Shown here in pieces: positions 49,211-58,062 of a stretch of 64,000 nucleotides of DNA. The translations under genes and the position numbers were made by a program. The stretch is from DASSUW01 sp963774155 (lineage in GTDB: Bacteria > Actinomycetota > Thermoleophilia > Solirubrobacterales > Solirubrobacteraceae). Each line of letters opens with the position of its first letter. Position 1 is the first letter of the stretch. The DNA is taken from NCBI GenBank assembly GCA_963774155.1, contig CAVZDW010000008.1, forward strand, positions 1 through 64,000. Reading direction: 5' to 3'. The notes beneath the pieces were generated by a model, which did not search any database, was not told the DNA's origin, and worked only from the letters and a program-made list of their open reading frames with translations.

Positions 49211-50577
49211 CGCTCGACCGGGGGGATGTGGTGGTTGGCCTTGAAGACGTCCTGCGGGTCGTAGTCCGCCTTGACTTCGCGCAGGCGCCTCCACGTCTCG
49301 GCGTCGAAGAACGCGCTCGCGTCCGCCGGCTGCTCGACGAAGTTCGGGTAGTCGCCGGTGTGGTGGGGAGCGACGGCGGCGAGGACGCCTCCGACCTGCG
49401 CCTCGACCGCCGGCTCTGCCGCCGGCTCAGGGACCACGCCGAGGGCGAACACGGCGATCTCGCCGGGCAGCGTGGCGCGCGCTCCCGCACCGGGCGCGCA
49501 GCGCGCGAGCGCGCCGCCCATGTGGCGGAGCTGGACGATCGCGAGCGACGAGCCGGGACCGCCGATCTGCGCGATGTCCTCGATCGCCGGGGCGGGCAGC
49601 CCGTCGATGAGCGCCGTGCCGGACCGGTAGGGCAGCGGGTCGCGCGGGTCCATCGCCAGCTCGGCGAGGGAGACCGGCGGCTGCATGGCGAACGTGTCGA
49701 TTCCGGGAACCAACTCCCGCACTGGCTTCAGGAGCTCGCGGCCGTCCGCCTCCGAGCCGAGGAATGCCGCCTTGACGACCACGAACGAACGCCCGCGGAT
49801 CTTCTCGGGCAGCGCCGGGTCGGGCGGGAAGTGCATGATCGTCGCCCACGTCGTGATCTCTTCCGGGAGCGCCGGCAGGAGCTCGGTCCACGCGTGCAGG
49901 ACGTCGGCCGTCTGCTCGAGCGAGAAGAACATGGCACCTGCGTAGACCGTGGGCACCGACTGGACGGCGAACTCGATCGCGGTCACGACGCCGAAGTTGC
50001 CGCCGCCGCCACGGAGGGCCCAGAACAGCTCGGGTTCGTGCGCGTCGTCGGTGCGCACGAGCCGGCCGTCCGCGGTGACGAGCTCGATCGCCGTGACCGC
50101 GTTCGCCTGCATCCCGTGCTTGCGGACGAGCCAGCCGATCCCGCCGCCCAGCGAGTAGCCGACCACGCCCACGTCGGGGGATGAGCCGTGCAGCGCGGCG
50201 AGACCGAGCTCGGACAGCGGCGGGACCACGTCCTGCCAGCGCGTCGCCGCGCCGACCCGGACGCGGCGAGCGTCGGCGTCGATCGACACCCCGGTCAGCG
50301 CCGACGTGTTGACGACGAGCGTGTCGTCGAGCGAGCCGAGCGGCCCGGCGTTGTGCCCCGTGGCCTGCGGCGCCACGCGCAGGCCGTGGTCGCGCGCGTG
50401 TGCCACGACCAGTGCGATGTCGCGCTCGTCGTTGGGGAACGCGATCGCCTGGGGTTGCTGGTCGACCAGCAAGTTGAAGGTGCCCCGCGCGGCGTCCCAG
50501 TCGGGGTGGTCGGGCGTGACGACCCGCCCGCGCATCTGCGCGGACAGGTCGCCGAGGTAGGTGGTGGTGAGGTACAT
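49207..50577 (-). CDS. FAD-binding oxidoreductase (berberine-bridge-enzyme-like)
   Basis: A 456-residue PCMH-type flavoprotein. The FAD domain has PQAIAFPNDERDIALVVAHA, the His of ATGHNAGP at about residue 74 (position of covalent FAD attachment in the family), and SPDVGVVGYSLGGGIGWL at about 131. The second attachment Cys of bicovalent members is absent. RGGGGNFGVVTAIEF follows, and the BBE tail (YPNFVEQP, RLREVKADYDPQDVFKANHHI) closes the protein. It has no signal peptide. AAGGA precedes ATG 50577. It sits between two genes for secreted proteins. Substrate unknown. Confidence 0.9.
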   Translation of the reverse strand: MYLTTTYLGDLSAQMRGRVVTPDHPDWDAARGTFNLLVDQQPQAIAFPNDERDIALVVAHARDHGLRVAPQATGHNAGPLGSLDDTLVVNTSALTGVSIDADARRVRVGAATRWQDVVPPLSELGLAALHGSSPDVGVVGYSLGGGIGWLVRKHGMQANAVTAIELVTADGRLVRTDDAHEPELFWALRGGGGNFGVVTAIEFAVQSVPTVYAGAMFFSLEQTADVLHAWTELLPALPEEITTWATIMHFPPDPALPEKIRGRSFVVVKAAFLGSEADGRELLKPVRELVPGIDTFAMQPPVSLAELAMDPRDPLPYRSGTALIDGLPAPAIEDIAQIGGPGSSLAIVQLRHMGGALARCAPGAGARATLPGEIAVFALGVVPEPAAEPAVEAQVGGVLAAVAPHHTGDYPNFVEQPADASAFFDAETWRRLREVKADYDPQDVFKANHHIPPVER

Positions 50578-50600
50578 GACGGTTCCTTGGTCGAAGAGGG

Positions 50601-51956
50601 TCAGCGGAGGCGGATCGCGGCGGTGGCGTAGTCCGCCTTCTGTGCGCCGTTGGCGGTGAAGCCGACCTTCACGGTCAGCCGCGGGCGGCGGGTGCGGGCG
50701 AGCGTGCGCTTCGCCTTGTTGTTGAAGCGGAGGGTGAGCGTCGCCGAGCCGGCGGCCGTGGGGCGGCCCCGTCCGCTGGCCACCGTGGTGCGGCCGCGCC
50801 GGGCGCTCCCGGAGAGCTTGCCGGCCGCGGGAACGCGAACCTCGACCTTGAGGCCGCGCCGCAGCGCCTGGCGGAGCCGCGTCTTGCCGACCGTGAGCGT
50901 GAGCGTGTCCACAGCGGGCGGCTTGCGCGCGGCGGGCACGTCCGCCGGACCCCAGTCGGGCTCGATCCCGGCGGCCACGAGCAGCTGGCCGCTGGGGCTC
51001 ATGCCGGCGCTGCTGCACTCGTCTCCCGGCCAGTCCGGGATGCTCACGATCCTCACGCCCGCGCCGTCGTGGTAGGCGAGGCGCCTACCGTCGGGCGACC
51101 ACGACGGGGAGCCGAACTTCCCGACGGGCTTGTCGTAGAAGGCGCAGATGTACGGGTACTCCTCGTCGCTGAGGCTGCTGCCCCAGTCGCCGTGCGGGCC
51201 GCCGTGCGGGAACTGCCGCACCTTGTAGATCCGCAGCTGGGTGTCACCGGCCCCGGTGAGGAACGCCATCTTGGTGCGCTGGCGGGTCATCTCACCGTGG
51301 GCCATGAAGCCGCCGTTGTTGCCGTTCGTGCTGTCGGTGAACCAGTCGTGCAGCAGCTGCGGGCCGTCGCCGACGGTGTCGAGGACCACCTCCTTGTTCG
51401 GGGCGTGGGTCGCGTGGCTCAGCATCGTGGTCGCGTTGTCGATCCACGACGGGTGCATCCAGCCGGAGTGCTTGCCGAGTCCGGCGACGTCCCAGGCCGT
51501 CTGCCGGTCGGTGCGCGAGTAGCCGGTGCCGCCCTCCCAGCCGACCGTGACGCACTGCGGCGGGTAGCAGCCGGCGTCCTGCGAGACGCCCTTGTAGTAG
51601 TAGGTGTAAGCGAGCTTGGAGCCGTCGGGCGAGATGGCCGGATCGAACGGGCCGAAGAACGCCTTCAGGCCGGGCGGGCGCGTGTCGCTCACCGGCGTGT
51701 CGAAGTCGGCGAGCACGTTGCCCTGGCGGTCGAGCTTGTGCAGCCGGACCCCGGTGAGGGCGATCATCGTGCCGTCGTCGGCCTGCGTCACGTCGCCGTA
51801 GCCGCCGCCGAACGTGACCTGGTACTGCCGGCCGCCGTCCGAAGTGGACAGCCACACGTTGCCGTCCTTTATGTAGGCGATCGAGTCGGCCATCGCGGGG
51901 GCCGCGAAGCCGAGCAAGGCCGCGGATGCCAGCGCCGCGATCGTCCACGTTCTCAT
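50601..51956 (-). CDS. Secreted TolB-like beta-propeller protein
   Basis: A 451-residue protein starting at ATG 51956, 6 bases after AAGGAG. A signal peptide (IAALASAALLGFAAPAMA) is followed by WD40/TolB-like blades (SIAYIKDGNVWLSTSDG, DPAISPDGSKLAYTYY, SPSWSPDGRRLAYHDG) and an Ig-like basic C-terminal domain similar in style to that of the protein at 48113. Such propellers bind partners or polymers. First gene of a three-gene minus-strand operon; 23 bases separate it from the flavoprotein. It is divergent from a LysR gene. Confidence 0.85.
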   Translation of the reverse strand: MRTWTIAALASAALLGFAAPAMADSIAYIKDGNVWLSTSDGGRQYQVTFGGGYGDVTQADDGTMIALTGVRLHKLDRQGNVLADFDTPVSDTRPPGLKAFFGPFDPAISPDGSKLAYTYYYKGVSQDAGCYPPQCVTVGWEGGTGYSRTDRQTAWDVAGLGKHSGWMHPSWIDNATTMLSHATHAPNKEVVLDTVGDGPQLLHDWFTDSTNGNNGGFMAHGEMTRQRTKMAFLTGAGDTQLRIYKVRQFPHGGPHGDWGSSLSDEEYPYICAFYDKPVGKFGSPSWSPDGRRLAYHDGAGVRIVSIPDWPGDECSSAGMSPSGQLLVAAGIEPDWGPADVPAARKPPAVDTLTLTVGKTRLRQALRRGLKVEVRVPAAGKLSGSARRGRTTVASGRGRPTAAGSATLTLRFNNKAKRTLARTRRPRLTVKVGFTANGAQKADYATAAIRLR

Positions 51957-52014
51957 CCGTTGCTCCTTGTCGTTCATCGGGGGACGGGAGCAGCGTGCGG
52001 CAACGCGTACATCT

Positions 52015-52035
52015 ATGCAACAGAAGTTGTCGCAT
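52015..52035. promoter_or_regulatory. Putative LysR operator
   Basis: ATGCAACA and TGTCGCAT are inverted repeats (7 of 8 match) around a 5-base centre. The element lies between the divergent LysR and beta-propeller genes, directly upstream of a TATTAT -10-like box (52037-52042) that is 11 bases from the LysR start. Confidence 0.6.
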
Positions 52036-52053
52036 GTATTATCGGATTCATCG

Positions 52054-52974
52054 ATGCACGACCTCCGCCGTCTCCGCGCCTTCCACGCCGTCGCCGAGCG
52101 GCGCTCGTTCTCCGAGGCCGCGCTCGCGCTCGGATACGCGCAGTCGGTCGTGTCTCACCACGTCGCGGGGCTCGAGCAGGAGTTCGGTCTCACGCTCATC
52201 GACCGGGCACGGCGGCCGGTCGGCCTGACCGAGGCGGGGGAGCGTCTGCGCGACCACGCCGCGGACGTGCTCGGGCGGGTCGCGACCGCCGAGGAGGAGC
52301 TGCGCGCGCTGGCCGGCCTGCGCACGGGGGCCGTGCGCGTGGGCGCGTTCCTCAGCGCTTGCACCTCGTTCGTGCCGCAGGCGCTCGCCCACTTCGAGGC
52401 GGCGCACCCGGACGTCGAGGTCCGGCTCGAGCAGCTCGAGGCGGAGCCAGCGCTGCGCAGCCTGCGCGCCGGCGAGCTCGATGTCGCCGTCGTCTGGGAG
52501 GTCCCCGGCGAGCCCGGCCTGAGCGACGACGAAAGATTCGAGCGCATGTTCCTCGCCGACGACCCGTACCGGATCGTCCTTCCGCCGCGGCACCGGCTGG
52601 CCCGCAGGCGCGAGGTGGACCTGGCCGACCTCGCGCGCGACCGCTTCGTCGCGCCGCCGACCGAGGTCTCGCCGGGCTACCGGGCGATGATCGACCGTCT
52701 GTGCGGCGAGGCCGGCTTCGCGCCGCAGGTCCGCTACGTCGTGCGCGACGTCACGGTGGGGCGGGCGATCGTCGCCGCCGGCCTGAGCGTCGGGCTGATC
52801 CCCGACCTCGCGGTCGAGGAGCCCCGGCCGGACGTGGCCGTGCTGCCCGTGCGGGGCCTCAGCCTCGCTCGCTCGGTCTACGCGGTGTGGCTCCGCGGGC
52901 GCCGCGCCCCGGCGATCCCGGCCATGACGAGCGCGCTCGGGGAGGCCGCGACCGCTCGCCTCGACGACGGCTGA
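52054..52974 (+). CDS. LysR family transcriptional regulator
   Basis: A 306-residue regulator. N-terminal HTH at residues 3-62 (LRRLRAFHAVAERRSFSEAA, SVVSHHVAGLEQEFG). C-terminal substrate-binding domain from about 90 (VRVGAFLSACTSFVPQALAH, LDVAVVWEV, VAAGLSVGLIPDLAV). ATG 52054 is close to the -10-like box, so the mRNA leader is very short or absent. The palindrome in the 97-base divergent region suggests control of itself and of the propeller-flavoprotein operon, and perhaps of the esterase downstream. Confidence 0.92.
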   Translation: MHDLRRLRAFHAVAERRSFSEAALALGYAQSVVSHHVAGLEQEFGLTLIDRARRPVGLTEAGERLRDHAADVLGRVATAEEELRALAGLRTGAVRVGAFLSACTSFVPQALAHFEAAHPDVEVRLEQLEAEPALRSLRAGELDVAVVWEVPGEPGLSDDERFERMFLADDPYRIVLPPRHRLARRREVDLADLARDRFVAPPTEVSPGYRAMIDRLCGEAGFAPQVRYVVRDVTVGRAIVAAGLSVGLIPDLAVEEPRPDVAVLPVRGLSLARSVYAVWLRGRRAPAIPAMTSALGEAATARLDDG

Positions 52975-53070
52975 GCGTCGCGGGCCGCGAGCTTACCCCG
53001 CGCCTGGCTGTCACGACTCGGGCCTCTGTCCAGTCTTCGTTGATGCACCCCTGATCGCAAGGAGACCGAC

Positions 53071-54039
53071 ATGTCTAGCTACAGCACGCTCGCACCGGTC
53101 GTGCTCGAACCGGCTTCGCAGGCGTTCGTGGAGGCGACCGCCGAGCCGCCGTTCCTGTACGAGCTCACCCCGGCCGACGCGCGCGCCGTGCTGGACGACG
53201 TGCAGGCCGCGCCGATCGAGAAGCTCCCGGTCCAGGACCGCTGGATCACTGTGCCCGCGGAGGTCGGTGACGTACGCGTTCGCATCGTCCAGCCGCAGGA
53301 CGCGGTTGAGCCGCTTCCGGTCGTCCTGTACATGCACGGCGGCGGCTGGGTGCTCGGCAACGCCAACACCCACGACCGGCTCGTCCGCGAGCTGGCCGTC
53401 GGCACCGGCGCCGCGGTCGTCTTCGTCGAGTACGACCGGTCGCCGGAGGCGCGCTACCCGATCGCGATCGAGCAGGGATACGCGACCGCCCAGTGGATCA
53501 CGCGCCAAGGCGCGGCGAACGGGCTGGACCCGGAGCGCATCGCCGTCGCCGGTGACTCGGTCGGCGGCAACATGACCGCCGCGCTTGCGCTGATGGCCTC
53601 AGACCGCGGCGACGTGCGCTTCGTGCACCAGTCGATGTACTACCCGGTCACCGACGCGGGGATGGACACCGGCTCGTACACGCAGTTCGCGGAGGGCTAC
53701 TTCCTCACGGCAAAGTCGATGGCGTGGTTCTGGGACGCCTACGCACCCGACGTCGAGCAGCGCGCGGAGCCGTACGCGTCACCGCTGCGTGCGAGCGACG
53801 AGCAGCTCGCCGACCTGCCGCCGGCGCTGGTGATCGTCGACGAGGCCGACGTGCTGCGCGACGAGGGCGAGGCGTACGCGGCGCGGCTCCGGAAGGCCGG
53901 TGTCGCGGTCACGACTGTTCGCTACGACGGCATCACGCACGACTTCATGATGCTCAACCCGCTCAGCGACACGCACGCGACCCGCGCCGCCATCGCGCAG
54001 GCGATCTCCGTCCTGCGAGGGGCGTTGTACAGCACCTGA
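53071..54039 (+). CDS. Alpha/beta hydrolase, hormone-sensitive-lipase-type esterase
   Basis: A 322-residue esterase. The oxyanion motif HGGGWVLG is at about residue 90, the nucleophile Ser in GDSVGG at about 165, the acid in DEADVLRDEG at about 260, and the His in GITHDFMML at about 291. The family hydrolyses acyl esters of small alcohols or drugs. AAGGAGACCGAC precedes ATG. It follows the LysR gene on the same strand by 96 bases and is convergent with the third LAL regulator. Confidence 0.92.
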   Translation: MSSYSTLAPVVLEPASQAFVEATAEPPFLYELTPADARAVLDDVQAAPIEKLPVQDRWITVPAEVGDVRVRIVQPQDAVEPLPVVLYMHGGGWVLGNANTHDRLVRELAVGTGAAVVFVEYDRSPEARYPIAIEQGYATAQWITRQGAANGLDPERIAVAGDSVGGNMTAALALMASDRGDVRFVHQSMYYPVTDAGMDTGSYTQFAEGYFLTAKSMAWFWDAYAPDVEQRAEPYASPLRASDEQLADLPPALVIVDEADVLRDEGEAYAARLRKAGVAVTTVRYDGITHDFMMLNPLSDTHATRAAIAQAISVLRGALYST

Positions 54040-54060
54040 ACCCGCACCCACGACGCAGGT

Positions 54061-56826
54061 CTACGCGAAGCCGAGGACGGCCCGTCCGGACGTGTCCGCA
54101 AGCGCGTCGCGAAGCTCCTTGCGGCTGCTGACGCCCAGCTTGCGGAACACCTTGTGCAGGTGGTACTCGACTGTGCGCGGGCTGATGAACAGCTCGGCGC
54201 CGATCTCCGGGTTGGAGTGCCCGTCGCGAGCCAACCGCGCGACCTGGATCTCCTGGGGCGTCAGCGCGTCGCGCGTGTCGGCGGTCAGCCGGCGCACGGT
54301 CTCGCCGGTCGCGAGGAGCTCGCGGCGGGCACGCTCGGCGAACGCTCCGGCCCCCATCTGGCTGAAGCTCTCGTGAGCGGCGCGCAGCAGCTCGCGCGCG
54401 TCCGTGCGCCGGTTCTCGCGCCGGAGCCACTCCCCGTACAGGAGCCGGCTCCGCGCAAGCTCGACCGCCGCGCGGCTGCGCGCGAGCCGCTCGATCGACT
54501 CGCGGTAGTGGGACTCGTCGTCGCTCAGCAGCGCACGGCAGCGCGCTTCGATCCCGAGCGCCCACTCGGTCCCGCTGGCCCCCGTGCGTTCGGTCAGGCG
54601 GTCGAGCGCGGCGGCGGCCTGGGTCGGCTGGCCGGCGCGGACGCCGGCCTCGACCAGCTCGACCAGGGCCCAGCCGTACGCCATGACGTCCTCGTGCTCG
54701 CATGCCTGCTGCGCGGACTCGAGCGCCTCGCCGTAGCGGCCGTGGCCGTTGTGCAGCAGCGCGGTAAGCGAGCAATGCAGGCCATACGCCGAGCCCTCGC
54801 CGCGCCCCATCGCGTTCCGCTGCCCGGACAGGGAGACTGCCTGCGCCTGCGCCTGATCGCCGCGTGTCGCGGCCAGCATGTACGCCGCGTACTGGAGCGG
54901 CGGAAGGCCGGTCGCCTGCGTGATCGAATACACCTCGTCGATCAGCGCCGAGGCGGCGACGAAGTCCCCGGAATGGACGTTGAGCGCGGCGAGGTAGTTG
55001 AGCGCGTTCGGAAGCAGGTTGAGCGCGCCGATGTTGCGCGCGACGCGCACGCCACGCGTCGCGAGCACGTGCCAGAGCTCGTCGTCCCAGAGATCCTGCG
55101 CGAGGCGGCACGCCAGCCACAGCCAGCGCCGGTCCTCTGCGCCGCCGTCGGGCTCGCCGAACGCACGCAGCGCGCGCGAGAGCGGCGCGACCGACGCCGC
55201 ATATCCCTCGGTGAACCGCGTCACGAGGGCGTCGAGGAGGAGGTCGGCCGCGCCCAGGGCGGGAACCTGCGTCGACATGCGCGCGGCCTCGGCCACCTCA
55301 CGCTCATCCGGGCCGGTGCCGAGGCGCCCGGCGAACATCGCCGACGCGATCGCCTCGAGGTAGGTCTCGCGGGCCATCGCGGCGTCCAGAGGCTCGAGCC
55401 GCTTGGCCGCCTCGAGCAGCAGCGGCGGCGCGTCGCGCCCGCGCCTGGTCGTGAACGCGATCTTCGCGCCCAACCGCTCCAGCCGCGCGCGCTGGAGCTC
55501 GTCGAGGGGCTCGAGCTCGGCGGCGGCCAAGAGGTCGGAGGCCGACGCGGCGTCGGCGACGTCGAGCTTCGCCTGGGCAGCGGCGAGCGAGCGCTCGACG
55601 CGTATGGCGGAGTCCGGAGTCAGCTCGGCCGCCCGCTGCAGGAACGCGGCGGCCGCGGCGAGCCCGCCACGGCCCTGCGCGCGCTCAGCCGAGCGCGCCA
55701 TCTCCGCGGCCACCGCCTCGTCCGGCGTCGCCGTCGCGTGCGCGCGATGCCAGGCGCGACGGTCGGGATCGACGACCGGGTCGGTTGCGTCGGCGAGCAC
55801 GAGGTGCACGTCGCGGCGGTCCCCCGGGTCCGCCGCGCGATAGACCGCCGAGCGGACCAGCGGATGCGTGAAGCGCACGCGAAGGCCGAGCTCGAACAAT
55901 CCGGCCGCCTCGGCCGGCCGCCCGGCTTCACCGCCGATCCCGAGACGCTCAGCGGCGCGCCACAACAGGCCCAGATCGCCCAACGGCTCGGCGGCCGCCG
56001 TCAGGAGCAGAAGCTGCGTGTCGCGCGGCAGTGTCGCGACCCGCTGGAGGAAGGTGTGCTCGATGCGGCTCGCCAACGGGCGCGTGTCGGGGAGCCCGAA
56101 CCCGCCCGCCAGCTCCGCCGGCGTCAAGCCGCGCGGCAGCTCGATCAGCGCCAGCGGGTTACCGGCGGCCTCGGCAAGGATCCGGGCCCTCACGCGCTCG
56201 TCGAGCGGCCCTGGGATCGTCGCGTCGAGCAGCAGCCGGGCCTCGTCGGCCGGCAGCTCCTCGATCACCAGCTCCGGCAAGCCCTCCAGCACGTGGCCGT
56301 CGCCCGACTCGCGCAGCGCGAACACCAACCCCACCCGCTCCGCCAAGAGCCGCCGCGCCACGAACGCCAGCGTCTGCGCCGACACCCGGTCGAGCCACTG
56401 CGCGTCGTCGACGATGCACACGAGCGGCTGCTCCTCGGCGCCGTCGGCGAGCAGGCTGAGGACCGCCAATCCGACAAGGAAGCGATCCGGGGCCGGTCCC
56501 GCGCTCAGGCCGAACGCCGTGCTCAGCGCGTCGCGCTGCGGGTCGGGCAGGTGCTCGAGACGCCCGAGCATCGGCCCACACAGCGCATGCAGACCGGCGA
56601 AGGGAAGCTCCATCTCGGACTCGACGCCGGCCGCCCGGGCGATCCGGCATCCCTCCGCGGCGACCGACAGCTGTCGTAACAGCGCGGTCTTGCCGACCCC
56701 CGCGTCGCCACGGAGGACCAGTACACGGCTCTGGCCCGCGCGCACCCCCGCGACGAGCCGCTCCAGCTCGTCGCGCTCACCGTGACGGTCGATCAATCCC
56801 GACGGTGACCGATGGGCGTCGACCAT
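54061..56826 (-). CDS. LAL-type LuxR family regulator with AAA/STAND ATPase domain (copy 3)
   Basis: A 921-residue paralogue of the pair at 5434-11001: Walker A (GDAGVGKTALLRQL) at about 40, Walker B (LVCIVDDAQWLD) at about 135, helical repeats and a C-terminal LuxR HTH at about 857-912 (LTPQEIQVARLARDGHSNPE, SPRTVEYHLHKVF). No ribosome site precedes ATG 56826. GATAAT at 56843-56838 on the minus strand is a good -10 box only 11 bases away, so translation is probably from a very short leader. It is followed by the convergent esterase gene. Confidence 0.92.
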   Translation of the reverse strand: MVDAHRSPSGLIDRHGERDELERLVAGVRAGQSRVLVLRGDAGVGKTALLRQLSVAAEGCRIARAAGVESEMELPFAGLHALCGPMLGRLEHLPDPQRDALSTAFGLSAGPAPDRFLVGLAVLSLLADGAEEQPLVCIVDDAQWLDRVSAQTLAFVARRLLAERVGLVFALRESGDGHVLEGLPELVIEELPADEARLLLDATIPGPLDERVRARILAEAAGNPLALIELPRGLTPAELAGGFGLPDTRPLASRIEHTFLQRVATLPRDTQLLLLTAAAEPLGDLGLLWRAAERLGIGGEAGRPAEAAGLFELGLRVRFTHPLVRSAVYRAADPGDRRDVHLVLADATDPVVDPDRRAWHRAHATATPDEAVAAEMARSAERAQGRGGLAAAAAFLQRAAELTPDSAIRVERSLAAAQAKLDVADAASASDLLAAAELEPLDELQRARLERLGAKIAFTTRRGRDAPPLLLEAAKRLEPLDAAMARETYLEAIASAMFAGRLGTGPDEREVAEAARMSTQVPALGAADLLLDALVTRFTEGYAASVAPLSRALRAFGEPDGGAEDRRWLWLACRLAQDLWDDELWHVLATRGVRVARNIGALNLLPNALNYLAALNVHSGDFVAASALIDEVYSITQATGLPPLQYAAYMLAATRGDQAQAQAVSLSGQRNAMGRGEGSAYGLHCSLTALLHNGHGRYGEALESAQQACEHEDVMAYGWALVELVEAGVRAGQPTQAAAALDRLTERTGASGTEWALGIEARCRALLSDDESHYRESIERLARSRAAVELARSRLLYGEWLRRENRRTDARELLRAAHESFSQMGAGAFAERARRELLATGETVRRLTADTRDALTPQEIQVARLARDGHSNPEIGAELFISPRTVEYHLHKVFRKLGVSSRKELRDALADTSGRAVLGFA

Positions 56827-56837
56827 TCTGGCCGTGC

Positions 56838-56843
56838 ATTATC
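56838..56843 (-). promoter_or_regulatory. Likely -10 box giving a near-leaderless mRNA for the third LAL regulator
   Basis: GATAAT on the minus strand matches TATAAT at five of six positions. It ends 11 bases before the start codon, and no Shine-Dalgarno sequence is present. No clear -35 box is visible. Confidence 0.4.
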
Positions 56844-56925
56844 CCGCGCGCGACAGGCCGGCGCGATCACGCGAGGCTTCCGGCGAAGCCTTCCCGCCAG
56901 CTCACTTCAGGAGTACTGGGCCGCT

Positions 56926-57594
56926 CTAGGCGGCGAGGCGTTCCAGCGGACGTTCTTCGGCGATCTCCGCGGCGAGCAGCCGTTCGAGCGAGGCGAGATC
57001 TCCGGTCTGCGCGGCGGTGCCGAACGTGTCGAGCAGGCGGCGGTGCTCGTCCGCGCCGACGCGTCGGCGTCGTTCGCCGTCGAGGCGTCCGCGCGCGCGA
57101 GTGACGATCTGCCGCGCGTTCACCTCGCTGAGGCCCAGCACCTCGGCGATCCTCCGATGGGGATAGTCGAACGCCTCGCGGAGGACGTAGGCCGCTCGCT
57201 CGGCCGCGGACAGCTTCTCGAGCAGCGCGAGCAGCGCGAGCTCGAGCGCTTCGTCCTGCTCCGCGACTCGCGACGGATCGTCGCCCAGGTCGACCACGTC
57301 GGCGTGCAGCGGCCCGCTGCAGATCTCGTGACGCGCGCGGGCGGACTGCCCGACGGTGAGTGCGAGCCGCCCCGTCATCGTGGCGAGAAAGGCCGCCGGA
57401 TCGCGGATCTTGGCGCGGTCGGTCCCCTGCCAGCGGATCCACGCGTCCTGCACGACATCATCCGCCTCGGCTCGGCTTCCGAGCACCCGATAGGCGATGC
57501 CGAACAGCCGCGGGCGCACGGTCTGGAACGCCGCGGCGTCGGTCTCGGAGACCTCGCCGCCACGACCGACGGATCTGAGCGAGCGCGTGATCAT
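56926..57594 (-). CDS. ECF sigma factor, SigJ-like, with shortened C-terminal domain
   Basis: A 222-residue sigma factor. Region 2 is at about 20-85 (VRPRLFGIAYRVLGSRAEAD, DVVQDAWIRW) and region 4 at about 125-180 (LSAAERAAYVLREAFDYPHR, LSEVNARQIVTRARGRL). SigJ-type factors carry a full SnoaL-like domain after region 4. Here only its first helix remains (LLDTFGTAAQTGDLASLERL) before the stop. The start ATG overlaps the stop of the small membrane protein gene upstream (ATGA), so the two are translated together. No canonical anti-sigma gene is present. Confidence 0.88.
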   Translation of the reverse strand: MITRSLRSVGRGGEVSETDAAAFQTVRPRLFGIAYRVLGSRAEADDVVQDAWIRWQGTDRAKIRDPAAFLATMTGRLALTVGQSARARHEICSGPLHADVVDLGDDPSRVAEQDEALELALLALLEKLSAAERAAYVLREAFDYPHRRIAEVLGLSEVNARQIVTRARGRLDGERRRRVGADEHRRLLDTFGTAAQTGDLASLERLLAAEIAEERPLERLAA

Positions 57595-57956
57595 GAGGCC
57601 ACCCGCATCGATCCGGCCAAGGGGAGGTGCGCGGCGCGGTCGCTGCTGAACACGCGACGCGCCCGGACACCGCGGCTGCGGCGCACGAGCAGGTACGGCG
57701 CCGCGAGGATCGCGGCAATCGCAGCCGTGAGCGCGACGAGGATCGTCGCGGCCACGAGCATGGCGGCCAGCAGGGTCAGCAGAACGGCGAAGGGCGGGCT
57801 CAGCATCAGCGTCAAGAGCAGCCACGGGCCCGCGAGGGTGATGACGGGAGGCCCGTAGCCGGCGACGGCGCCGACGAGCGGGATGATCTCCGCGATCATC
57901 CCGCCGAAGCTCTGAGGTTCCGCGGCCGGGGGTCTGGTCAGCTCGGTGGTGTGCAT
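57591..57956 (-). CDS. Small membrane protein coupled to the ECF sigma factor
   Basis: A 121-residue protein. After a polar start come hydrophobic segments at about 19-45 (MIAEIIPLVGAVAGYGPPVI) and 46-90 (WLLLTLMLSPPFAVLLTLLA, then ATILVALTAAIAAILAAPYLL), followed by a basic C-terminal tail (VRRSRGVRARRVF) that would face the cytoplasm. No zinc anti-sigma motif (HxxxCxxC) is visible. Coupling to the sigma gene by ATGA suggests a fixed ratio of the two proteins and possibly a membrane tether or sensor. I do not recognise a family. Confidence 0.65.
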   Translation of the reverse strand: MHTTELTRPPAAEPQSFGGMIAEIIPLVGAVAGYGPPVITLAGPWLLLTLMLSPPFAVLLTLLAAMLVAATILVALTAAIAAILAAPYLLVRRSRGVRARRVFSSDRAAHLPLAGSMRVAS

Positions 57957-58002
57957 GCCGCGAGCTTGCTCCGGCGGCGGCGCGCTCTCGTCCGGGCATG
58001 TC

Positions 58003-58042
58003 CCCAGTCGGGTCCCTAGTCCCCGCTGTGGTGCCCAGTCGG
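58003..58042. repeat. Direct repeat CCCAGTCGG upstream of the membrane protein-sigma operon
   Basis: CCCAGTCGG occurs at 58003-58011 and 58034-58042, 31 bases apart, close to three helical turns. The repeats lie about 47 and 78 bases upstream of the membrane protein start. They could be activator or sigma recognition sites. Confidence 0.4.
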
Positions 58043-58062
58043 CCCCCTGGGGAGGGCGAGTG

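Noticed and set aside
46667..49264. Plus-strand open frame of 865 codons across accC and the next gene
   Set aside because: It crosses two convergent genes and is a low-complexity Arg/Gly/Ala frame with no recognisable domain.
54154..56679. Long plus-strand open frame of 841 codons
   Set aside because: It is antisense to the third LAL regulator, which has clear Walker and HTH motifs.
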